Source of the DNA: an uncultured Verrucomicrobiota bacterium
GTDB taxonomy: Bacteria > Verrucomicrobiota > Verrucomicrobiia > Limisphaerales > UBA1096
Direction: 5' to 3'
Assembly (NCBI GenBank): GCA_913050205.1
Contig: CAJXAU010000117.1
Location: forward strand, 1 to 6,009
DNA: 6,009 bases
Shown: positions 1 to 5,167 of the stretch, piece after piece
How the letters are laid out: every line of letters starts with the position of its first letter
Numbering within the stretch: position 1 is the stretch's first letter
Position numbers and translations under genes: made by a program
Notes under the pieces: model-generated
What the model was told of the DNA's origin: nothing
What the model saw: only the letters and a program-made list of their open reading frames with translations
Databases searched by the model: none

Positions 1-270
1 CTGCGTGCAGGGGGGCGTGCGGCCGGTGGTGGAGCACGGTTCCAGCGTGACAAACAGCGTGGCGTTACGGGTCGAATGGCCGTTGCGAGTGGCGTCCTTG
101 ATGGCGTTCACCTCGGCGTGTGGCAACCCGGCCCGACGATGCCAACCCCGGCCAATGATCCGACCCCGTCGAACCAAAATCGCTCCGACCAGAGGATTCG
201 GTGACGTCTCCCCCTTGGCCCGTCTGGCCAACCGCAGCGCCTCGCGCATCCATTTTTCGTCGGTACTCAA
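1..270 (-). CDS. ribD: Riboflavin biosynthesis protein RibD, deaminase domain (partial, N-terminal 90 residues)
   Basis: RibD deaminates the early pyrimidine intermediate of riboflavin synthesis and, in its usual C-terminal domain, reduces the ribosyl side chain. Only the N-terminal deaminase part is here; the gene runs off the left edge. I translated it by hand. It shows the helix MREALRLARRAKG, the motif TSPNPLVGA (residues 22-30), the zinc/catalytic motif PHAE (His51, Glu53), and LEPCSTTGRTPPC with the zinc cysteines Cys79 and Cys88. This spacing is typical of RibD and distinguishes it from cytidine or tRNA-adenosine deaminases. The start is a TTG at 268-270, which gives the usual family N-terminus; an in-frame ATG at 247-249 is possible but would remove conserved residues. 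The start lies 5 bp after the sulfatase stop, so translation or transcription may be coupled. Whether the reductase domain is present cannot be seen. Confidence 0.93.
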   Translation of the reverse strand, partial: MSTDEKWMREALRLARRAKGETSPNPLVGAILVRRGRIIGRGWHRRAGLPHAEVNAIKDATRNGHSTRNATLFVTLEPCSTTGRTPPCTQ

Positions 271-275
271 GGTCG

Positions 276-2150
276 TCAGCGCACCTGATTGTTGGTGCCA
301 AGAAGATCGTTCAACGCGCGGTTGGCCACTCGAACGATGTATTTGTTCGGCTGCGCGGTAAGCGCCTTCTTCAACTCAGGAATCGCCGGGCGCGCCTGCT
401 CCTCCATTTCATCGAGCACGATGGCCGCCTGTAGTCTCGCCCATTGGTGAGGCCCGGCGAGCGCCTTTTTCAACGCCGGCAGCGCCTCGGCTGGTTCGCC
501 CATTCTCGCCAACGCTCGACCCGCAGCGATGCGTACGCTCGCGGAAGCGTCTCCGAGCGCCTTGCGCATGGCGCCCAACGCGTTGGCATTTTTTTCAGGT
601 GCGATATTTCCCACACCAGTCGCACCCCAGTACCGCACTGCGGCATCGGGATCGCTCATCGCTTTCAGTAATTTCGGGAGAGCTGCAGGGCCGGAGGAGG
701 CCAGCGCAGCTGTTTCACCCAACCGCTTCATCACGGCAGTGCTGCCCTCTTGCCGGAGTATGTCGTACCGCGCGCCGTACACTTTTTCGCGGGTGATGAT
801 TTCCGGCTCTGGCAACAACCCGATGTCGCGCGACTCGCGAACCCAGCGGTAGTGGGCCTCGCGCATTGTATTCAAACGCTCTGCGTGCCCGGGGTTTGCG
901 GCGAGGTTGTTGACCTCGTGCGGGTCGTTCTCCAGATCGTACAACTCCTCAACCGGTTTTCGGTCTGCAGAAAAAAGCCGCGCCGCACCGGTCAGGCCAC
1001 CGCTTTTTTCGAGCCGTCGTATCTCCTTCATCGTCGCCCCCTTTTCCGGCGTGTTCATATACTGGTAGTACGGCTTGAGCGGTTCGTAATTGCGGATGTA
1101 TCGAAAGCGGTCGTCACGCACCATGCGGATGATGTCGTATCGCTCGTCCATCCGATCGCGCGCGCCGTAAACGTAGCGCCTCGGCGCAGTCAGGGCATCA
1201 CCAAGAAAAGCACGCCCCTGCATGTGACCGGGTACATCTACGTCGGCTAGGTTTAGTACAGTCGGCGCAAAATCGATCGAGCTGACCAACTGTGAGTCGA
1301 TCGTGTGCGGTTTGCCCTGCGTGCCCGTGCGAAGCCGCTCAGGGATGCGGACGATCAGCGGGATACGCGTCCCCGAGTCGTAAAGCCAACGCTTGGCCCG
1401 GGGCAGACCGACCCCGTGGTCGCTCCAGAAAAAAACGATTGTGTTGTCCGCCTCACCGGAAGCCTCAAGCGCGCGCAGGTGCTCGCCCACCCAGGCATCC
1501 ATCGCGGTGATCAACTCGTAGTTACGCTTCCAGTCCTCGCGCACAATAGGCGTGTCGGGATAGTACGGAGGCAGCTTGAGCGCACCGGGATCCTGCCGTT
1601 GCGATGGATTCAACACCTCCGTGACAGACCGGTATTTTGATTCCCCGGCAATGCCACTCTCGTGACAGCCACCGAAGTTGAACACGGCAAAAAACGGCTG
1701 GCCGGCCTTGCGGTTTTTCCAGTGTGCGCGGCCACTGGAGACATCCCACGTCCCCTTTGGTGCGGAGAACTGGTAGTCGGTCTTGGAGTTGTTTGTGCAG
1801 TAGTAGCCGGCGCTGCGAAGGAGCATTGGAAACGGCTTCACGAACGAAGGCAGCTTGGCATTGCACCGCATGTGGTGCGTGCCAAGTGTGGTCTGGTACA
1901 TACCGGTGATGATGCCGGATCGGCACGGCGCACAGACCCCTGCCGTGGTGAAAGCGTGGGTGTAGCGGACGCCCTGCTTGGCCAGGCGATCGAGATTTGG
2001 AGTGATCGCGCGGTCATCGCCATAGCAACCCAGGTGCGGACTGATGTCCTCCGCCGACAACCACAGGATATTCGGTGGCTTGGCCAAGCCGGCCGGCGCT
2101 TGGCCAAGCGCAGCAAACACAATTGCGACAAAAACAAAACGCATCGTCAT
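276..2150 (-). CDS. Secreted sulfatase (heparan-N-sulfatase-like) with C-terminal HEAT repeats
   Basis: A 624-residue type I sulfatase, expected to hydrolyse sulfate groups from a sulfated glycan outside the cytoplasm. Residues 1-23 are a signal peptide (hydrophobic run VFVAIVFAALGQA). The catalytic domain begins at PPNILWLSAED, with Glu34-Asp35 as metal ligands. The formylglycine signature is CAPCRSGIITG (Cys73, Pro75, Arg77), so Cys73 should be converted to formylglycine. Further metal and active-site residues are in FWSDHG (Asp244, His245) and Lys253. The layout, including DSGTRIPLIVR and the late ELYDLENDPHEVNNLA, resembles the N-sulfoglucosamine sulfohydrolase branch; the exact substrate is inference. 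Residues about 485-620 form roughly four HEAT/PBS-lyase-like repeats (for example DPDAAVRYWGATGVGNI and DASASVRIAAGRALARMG), probably a protein-binding tail. The ATG at 2150 has only a weak upstream TAGG; a second ATG two codons later is possible. Two palindrome copies lie in the signal-peptide region. Confidence 0.93.
   Translation of the reverse strand: MTMRFVFVAIVFAALGQAPAGLAKPPNILWLSAEDISPHLGCYGDDRAITPNLDRLAKQGVRYTHAFTTAGVCAPCRSGIITGMYQTTLGTHHMRCNAKLPSFVKPFPMLLRSAGYYCTNNSKTDYQFSAPKGTWDVSSGRAHWKNRKAGQPFFAVFNFGGCHESGIAGESKYRSVTEVLNPSQRQDPGALKLPPYYPDTPIVREDWKRNYELITAMDAWVGEHLRALEASGEADNTIVFFWSDHGVGLPRAKRWLYDSGTRIPLIVRIPERLRTGTQGKPHTIDSQLVSSIDFAPTVLNLADVDVPGHMQGRAFLGDALTAPRRYVYGARDRMDERYDIIRMVRDDRFRYIRNYEPLKPYYQYMNTPEKGATMKEIRRLEKSGGLTGAARLFSADRKPVEELYDLENDPHEVNNLAANPGHAERLNTMREAHYRWVRESRDIGLLPEPEIITREKVYGARYDILRQEGSTAVMKRLGETAALASSGPAALPKLLKAMSDPDAAVRYWGATGVGNIAPEKNANALGAMRKALGDASASVRIAAGRALARMGEPAEALPALKKALAGPHQWARLQAAIVLDEMEEQARPAIPELKKALTAQPNKYIVRVANRALNDLLGTNNQVR
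2077..2110. repeat. Two palindrome copies flanking a GC-rich spacer; strong potential hairpin
   Basis: GGCTTGGCCAAGCC (2077-2090) and CGCTTGGCCAAGCG (2097-2110) are each perfect 14-bp palindromes sharing the core CTTGGCCAAG, with centres 20 bp apart. Between them GCCGGCCGGC (2088-2097) is itself palindromic. Because each copy is self-complementary, the two 12-bp cores (2078-2089 and 2098-2109) can also pair with each other around an 8-nt loop. The block lies at nucleotides 41-74 of the sulfatase coding sequence, where it encodes LGQAPAGLAKP at the signal-peptide end. The two copies are read in different frames. Confidence 0.9.
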
Positions 2151-2222
2151 GCAGGAAACCTACCGGCTCATCCAAGGCATCGCACTCCGAAAAACAATCA
2201 CTTGGCCAAGCGCGACAACCAC
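2151..2222. other. 72-bp intergenic gap between pdxH and the sulfatase gene
   Basis: This is the only non-trivial gap in the minus-strand block. It holds one palindrome copy near the pdxH stop and, on the minus strand, a T5 run about 7 nt after it. The simple stem within one copy is too short for a convincing intrinsic terminator. I see no clear sigma-70 promoter, so it is undecided whether the sulfatase gene is read through from pdxH. Confidence 0.5.
2201..2210. repeat. Palindrome CTTGGCCAAG, intergenic copy
   Basis: An exact copy of the 10-bp palindrome, followed by C on the + strand like all the others. It lies 12 bp downstream of the pdxH stop on the minus strand. It is the only copy outside a coding sequence, so protein sequence alone does not explain the repeat. 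Confidence 0.9.
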
Positions 2223-2852
2223 TCAGGGATAGAGCAGTTGCTGCTGCCACACGTCATCCGCTTGGGCGGTGTAAACAAGGCGCTCGTGGAGCCGCGCATC
2301 GGCGTTGAGCCAAAACTCCACCTCGCTGGGCTGGAGTAGCCAACCGGACCAGTGGGGCGGCCGCGGCACAACGCTGCCCTCGGGGTACTTCGCCCGGTAC
2401 TCTTCCACGCGTTGCTCGAATTCACCACGGCTCGACATCGCAGAGGACTGAAGCGACGCCCAGGCGCCCACCTTGCTGGCATGGTCGCGGCTCGCGAAGT
2501 AGGTATCCGCATCGGCATCGCTGACAAGGGTGACACTCCCGGAGATACGCACCTGCCGTCGAAGTTGCTTCCAGTGAAAACACATCGACGCCCGGGGATT
2601 GGTCCGCAGCTCCTCCGCCTTGCGACTGTTCATGTTTGTGTAAAACACGAACCCGGCCTCAGTCGCCCCTTTCAGCAACAGCATGCGGACACTCGGCTGG
2701 CCGACGGCATCCACCGTGGCGAGCGCGAACGCAGTGGGATCGTTTGGCTCAGACTCACCCGCCTCTGCGATCCAACGCTGGAATAGCGGCAACGGGGTGG
2801 AATCGTTTCCGAATGCCTCGTTCAGGCCAAGCCGGTTGATAGAGTCCGCCAT
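2223..2852 (-). CDS. pdxH: Pyridoxamine/pyridoxine 5'-phosphate oxidase
   Basis: PdxH is a cytoplasmic FMN enzyme that oxidises pyridoxamine or pyridoxine 5'-phosphate to pyridoxal 5'-phosphate, the last step of vitamin B6 synthesis and salvage. The 209-residue length fits the family (about 200-220). Visible FMN- and substrate-binding motifs are RMLLLK (56-61), FYTNMNSRKAEEL (70-82), RRQVRISG (98-105), GAWASLQSSAMSSRG (129-143), VEFW (178-181) and the C-terminal RLHER (187-191), whose Arg and His match the substrate-binding RLHDR of the E. coli enzyme. The ATG at 2852 follows the stop of the TPR gene by 3 bp, with a GGGG run about 13 nt upstream as a possible ribosome site, so translational coupling is likely. 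The C-terminus ends LLYP, close to the family's usual end, so the protein appears complete. Confidence 0.96.
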   Translation of the reverse strand: MADSINRLGLNEAFGNDSTPLPLFQRWIAEAGESEPNDPTAFALATVDAVGQPSVRMLLLKGATEAGFVFYTNMNSRKAEELRTNPRASMCFHWKQLRRQVRISGSVTLVSDADADTYFASRDHASKVGAWASLQSSAMSSRGEFEQRVEEYRAKYPEGSVVPRPPHWSGWLLQPSEVEFWLNADARLHERLVYTAQADDVWQQQLLYP

Positions 2853-2855
2853 CGG

Positions 2856-3410
2856 TCAGGCACCCCAGTCGGTAAGCTGGTCGTGAATTACGTTCAAGTC
2901 ATCGTCATGCAGCGCCATCCGACGAATCGTCTTGTGGTCGGATCGCTTCGCAGCGATATCGAGCCAGCGCCATGCCTCCTCAACCTCCTCCATCCGGCAG
3001 CAGTAACAGGCGAGATTGTACGGTATGGTCGACTCCTTCGGGAAACGATCGACCGCCTCGCGCAAGGTGTCGTAGGCCATCCGGATGCCGCACCCTTCCG
3101 TGCGCCGCAGGGCGTAGGCCCAATTAATCCAGTTGGCGGCGCTGTCCGGTTGGTCGGAAACCTGATCCCGTGCCAACTCCTCCGCCTCGGCCCAGTTTTC
3201 CTCCTTGGCTAGAATACTCCACTGAACGCCGCGCACCTCCGGCAGCTGCGCGATCTCGGGAGTGAGGGACTGAAGTTCCCGCCGCGCCTCGTCCGGCATG
3301 CCCAGCTCGAGCCAGCCCATCGCCGAGCGGAGGGTGAAAACGTCGCAGGTTTCAATCCCGGGCTTCGGCTCGGGAGGATACGGGCTTGAGTCCTCGTGAA
3401 TCGTCACCAA
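2856..3410 (-). CDS. Small cytoplasmic tetratricopeptide-repeat protein
   Basis: A 184-residue helical protein with no signal peptide or membrane segment. Its sequence reads as about four TPR-like helix pairs: residues 27-57 (AMGWLELGMPDEARREL), 60-90 (WSILAKEENWAEAEELA), 91-125 (WINWAYALRRTEG, AYDTLREAVDRFP) and 126-158 (PYNLACYCCRMEEVEEAWRWLDIAA). TPR proteins usually hold partner proteins; no partner or enzyme activity can be named here. No ATG is available at the front. The reading frame opens with TTG at 3410 directly after the TAA of the upstream gene, followed immediately by GTG at 3407; either may be the start, and the next ATG (codon 31) would cut into the first repeat. No good Shine-Dalgarno is visible, so translation probably depends on ribosomes arriving from the upstream gene. 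A Cys-rich patch (CYCC, 135-138) is notable but not a recognisable metal site. Confidence 0.8.
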   Translation of the reverse strand: MVTIHEDSSPYPPEPKPGIETCDVFTLRSAMGWLELGMPDEARRELQSLTPEIAQLPEVRGVQWSILAKEENWAEAEELARDQVSDQPDSAANWINWAYALRRTEGCGIRMAYDTLREAVDRFPKESTIPYNLACYCCRMEEVEEAWRWLDIAAKRSDHKTIRRMALHDDDLNVIHDQLTDWGA

Positions 3411-4502
3411 TTATTTTTCGATCGCTTTGCCGGCGGCTTTCCAGCCATTGAAACCGGGTGCAAGATCAACCGTGTATTTGAATCCCAACTCGCTCATTTT
3501 TTTGCAGGCACGCGCGCTGCGCACACCTCCTGCACAATAAACGAGATAGACCTTGTCCTTATCTAGCTTGGCAACCTCGTCAGCGAACTTGGGTGAAAAC
3601 CAGTCGATCCACTTGGTACCGGGAATGTGACCCGCCTTGTATTCCGGCGTGGTTCGGACGTCGAGCAGCGTCAGGTTATCGGCCTTCCACATTTTCTCGA
3701 ACAATCCCACACCGATTCGAAACGGCTTGCCCTCTTCAATACCGTATTTGTCCGCCACGTCGGCCAGAGACGCGCCGGGCTTGGCCGACTTGGCCAAGCA
3801 CCATGCAACGGCGTTATCGAGCAGCTTGACGAAATGGGGATTTGCAAAATCATCCTTGTGGCCGAGCGAAGTGTAGAAGGTTCTGTTGCCCTTGTAACTG
3901 TGAGTCCATGCCACCGGCTCGGCCGGGTACCCCTCCACCTTGCCGGTGAGCAGCGGCTTGGCCTGCCTATTCAGGGGGGTGTTTTTGTAGAGCGAACCGC
4001 CCATTTTGAATTCGCTCCCCACGCCCTTGAGAATCGGATGCCCCTTGGCATCAGGCACGACCGTTGCGTTCCCGAGCAGTTCGTTTTTGTGGTGGCCCTG
4101 ATAGTTTCCGCCCAGCACGAGTTTGTCCATCTCCAGCCAGTTTTGAATCGCGTGGCTCGCAGTGCGAAGACCGATCACCGGTTTGCCGCTCTCAATATAC
4201 CGCTTCACTTGGCCAAGCTGGTCTGCCGGGAGCGTCATGCGACGCATGTAAAAGATGACCAAGTCCGCTTGGCCAAGCGCGGCAAGATCGCGAAACCTGT
4301 TTTTCTCCACACGCGTCAGCGTCGTGCACTGGAAGCCAAACTTTTTTTCCAGCGCCTCGGCGTACTTCGGCAGGGTCACTGCGGAGTCGTACAGCTTTTC
4401 GCCACTGAGCAGTACGACGTGAGGCTTGGCCCCGAAAACAGTCGGCTTGGCCAAGCCGGTCAATAATCCGATCGCCACAAAAAATCGTATCAACAATTTC
4501 AT
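3411..4502 (-). CDS. Secreted ThuA-like protein fused to a C-terminal rhodanese domain
   Basis: A 363-residue protein with a signal peptide (MKLLIRFFVAIGLLTGLA), then a ThuA-like, glutamine-amidotransferase-fold domain (about 28-235) and a rhodanese domain (about 262-360). The ThuA signature is seen in HVVLLSGEKLYDS, the strand DLVIFYMRR, GLRTASHAIQNW (111-122), LGGNYQGHHKN (130-140) and FYTSLGHKDDF (209-219). The rhodanese part has LLDVRTTPEYKAGHIPGT (279-296) and the loop CAGGVRS, whose Cys323 would be the persulfide-forming residue, ending PGFNGWKAAGK. ThuA-like domains are linked to sugar catabolism, but their chemistry is often unknown; a sulfurtransferase role outside the cytoplasm is inference. 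The frame is open to an ATG at 4589, but the ATG at 4502 is preferred because it starts the signal peptide and has AAAGGT just upstream. Four palindrome copies lie within it, encoding GLAKP, LGQA, LGQV and CLAKS. Confidence 0.88.
   Translation of the reverse strand: MKLLIRFFVAIGLLTGLAKPTVFGAKPHVVLLSGEKLYDSAVTLPKYAEALEKKFGFQCTTLTRVEKNRFRDLAALGQADLVIFYMRRMTLPADQLGQVKRYIESGKPVIGLRTASHAIQNWLEMDKLVLGGNYQGHHKNELLGNATVVPDAKGHPILKGVGSEFKMGGSLYKNTPLNRQAKPLLTGKVEGYPAEPVAWTHSYKGNRTFYTSLGHKDDFANPHFVKLLDNAVAWCLAKSAKPGASLADVADKYGIEEGKPFRIGVGLFEKMWKADNLTLLDVRTTPEYKAGHIPGTKWIDWFSPKFADEVAKLDKDKVYLVYCAGGVRSARACKKMSELGFKYTVDLAPGFNGWKAAGKAIEK
3789..3798. repeat. Palindrome CTTGGCCAAG, copy in the ThuA-rhodanese linker
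   Basis: An exact 10-bp copy, directly preceded by an imperfect one (CTTGGCCGAC, 3780-3789). On the gene strand it is read TTG GCC AAG, giving Leu-Ala-Lys in CLAKSAK, at the junction between the ThuA-like domain and the linker to rhodanese. Confidence 0.9.
4208..4277. repeat. Two palindrome copies 60 bp apart inside the ThuA-like domain
   Basis: Exact copies at 4208-4217 and 4268-4277; the second extends to a 14-bp perfect palindrome (4266-4279). Both are read CTT GGC CAA, giving Leu-Gly-Gln in DQLGQVKR and AALGQADL. The centres are exactly 60 bp apart. Confidence 0.9.
4443..4458. repeat. Palindrome CGGCTTGGCCAAGCCG, longest copy, in the signal-peptide region
   Basis: A 16-bp perfect palindrome containing the CTTGGCCAAG core (4446-4455). 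It encodes GLAKP at the end of the signal peptide of the ThuA-like protein, the same peptide that one of the sulfatase copies encodes at the equivalent place. Confidence 0.9.
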
Positions 4503-4617
4503 ACCTTTAACCGAAACATCGTTCCGGCCGCTGAAGATTCCCCATGTCAGCCCGACTGTCCAGCCACCAGTCGCCGGAACGGTGAACAACTTGTGAGTAA
4601 ATTAGTCGGGAGAGGGG

Positions 4618-4641
4618 TTGACACACTACATGTAGTATACT
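4618..4641 (+). promoter_or_regulatory. Candidate nrdR promoter elements
   Basis: A consensus TTGACA (4618-4623) and a -10-like TATACT (4636-4641) are visible, but the spacing between them is only 12 bp, too short for a standard sigma-70 promoter. At least one is therefore not used in this pairing. TATACT is the better -10 candidate; it would place the transcript start near 4648, about 34 nt before nrdR. The NrdR box overlaps both hexamers, so bound NrdR would block polymerase. Confidence 0.4.
4623..4638 (+). promoter_or_regulatory. NrdR box (operator), strong match
   Basis: ACACTACATGTAGTAT matches the known 16-bp NrdR-box consensus acaCwAtATaTwGtgt at 13 of 16 positions by my count and contains the perfect 12-bp palindrome ACTACATGTAGT (4625-4636). 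It lies 43 bp upstream of the nrdR start. NrdR boxes normally sit before ribonucleotide reductase operons; here the position implies autoregulation, with possible effect on the divergent gene. Confidence 0.75.
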
Positions 4642-4653
4642 TTCCTTCGGCGG

Positions 4654-4669
4654 CTACACTCGATTGTGT
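4654..4669 (+). promoter_or_regulatory. Second, weaker NrdR-box candidate
   Basis: This site matches the NrdR-box consensus at 11 of 16 positions; the right half ATTGTGT is well conserved and the left half is poor. Its centre is exactly 31 bp (three helical turns) from the centre of the strong box, with 15 bp between them, the tandem arrangement known for NrdR operators. The spacing is what makes a weak match credible. Confidence 0.5.
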
Positions 4670-4681
4670 TAGCTCGGCTTT

Positions 4682-5167
4682 ATGCGTTGCCCCAAGTGTG
4701 GTTGTGTGGATGACAAGGTGATCGATTCCCGATCGTCCAAGGACGGGCTGGCCATTCGGCGAAGACGGCAGTGCCTTGAGTGCACTCAGCGCTTCACCAC
4801 CTACGAGGAAATTGAGCGCGGCATCCTGATGGTGATCAAAGATGACGGCGCCCGGGAGAAGTTCAACCGCGAGAAACTCGAGACTGGCATAAACGTCGCC
4901 TGCGAAAAACGCCCCATCAGCGCCGAAGCCATTGAGGAAACAATCCGCGAGGTGGTGGACGAGTTGTACGACGAATTTGACGGCGAAGTTCCTTCCAAGG
5001 TCATTGGCCGGAAGGTGATGGAGAAACTCAAGAATCTGGACGGCGTCGCCTATGTTCGGTTCGCCAGCGTGTACTGGCGATTTGACGACGCGGCAGAATT
5101 CCTCAAGGCCGTGCAGCGATTCGAGGAACGGGATGATACAGCTACAATCCAACTACCTGGTTTTTAG
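4682..5167 (+). CDS. nrdR: Transcriptional repressor NrdR
   Basis: NrdR is a cytoplasmic repressor of ribonucleotide reductase genes that senses ATP/dATP. The 161-residue protein is of family length (about 150-160). It has the N-terminal zinc ribbon with CPKC (Cys3, Cys6) and CLEC (Cys31, Cys34), the basic strand AIRRRRQCLECTQRFTTYE, and an ATP-cone (about 48-138) with FNREKL, EKRPIS, EVPSKVIGRKVMEKLKNLD and VAYVRFASVYW. All hallmark residues are present, so it should be functional. The ATG at 4682 begins exactly at the conserved MRCPKC; no clear Shine-Dalgarno precedes it. Its 3' end overlaps the next gene by 35 bp. No ribonucleotide reductase gene lies in the window. Confidence 0.98.
   Translation: MRCPKCGCVDDKVIDSRSSKDGLAIRRRRQCLECTQRFTTYEEIERGILMVIKDDGAREKFNREKLETGINVACEKRPISAEAIEETIREVVDELYDEFDGEVPSKVIGRKVMEKLKNLDGVAYVRFASVYWRFDDAAEFLKAVQRFEERDDTATIQLPGF

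Larger units (their letters stand above)
4503..4681. promoter_or_regulatory. Divergent intergenic region between the ThuA-like gene and nrdR
   Basis: These 179 bp separate two divergent genes and should hold the start signals for both. On the right they carry the NrdR-box pair and promoter-like hexamers described separately. On the left, in the leader of the ThuA-like gene, a 9-bp perfect inverted repeat CGTTCCGGC / GCCGGAACG (4520-4528 and 4573-4581) encloses 44 bp. I could not identify a convincing leftward promoter. Confidence 0.7.

Noticed and set aside
65..301. 78-residue minus-strand open frame at the left edge
   Set aside because: The adjacent frame of the same strand encodes unmistakable RibD motifs, so this is a shadow frame.
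1977..1986. Near-copies of the palindrome such as CTTGGCCAGG here, CTTGGCCGAC at 3780 and CTTGGCCTGC at 3957
   Set aside because: With one or more mismatches these can arise from common Leu-Ala-Lys type codons, so I did not count them as repeat copies.
2201..2222. Intrinsic terminator after pdxH formed by the palindrome
   Set aside because: A 10-bp palindrome without a loop leaves about a 3-bp stem, and the T run is not directly adjacent.
1662..2339. 225-residue plus-strand open frame
   Set aside because: It lies antisense to the sulfatase and the pdxH end, has no recognisable domain, and crosses two real gene boundaries.
2077..4458. CRISPR array or insertion-sequence ends
   Set aside because: Copies are only 10-16 bp, irregularly spaced and mostly within intact genes, with no spacers, transposase or target duplications.
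3627..4466. 279-residue plus-strand open frame
   Set aside because: It is entirely antisense to the well-supported ThuA-rhodanese gene and shows no domain; its length reflects high GC content.
4503..4589. 29-residue N-terminal extension of the ThuA-like protein from ATG 4589
   Set aside because: It would bury the signal peptide 30 residues inside the protein; the ATG at 4502 begins the signal peptide directly.
4547..5152. 201-residue minus-strand open frame
   Set aside because: It is antisense to nrdR and its operator region and resembles no family.
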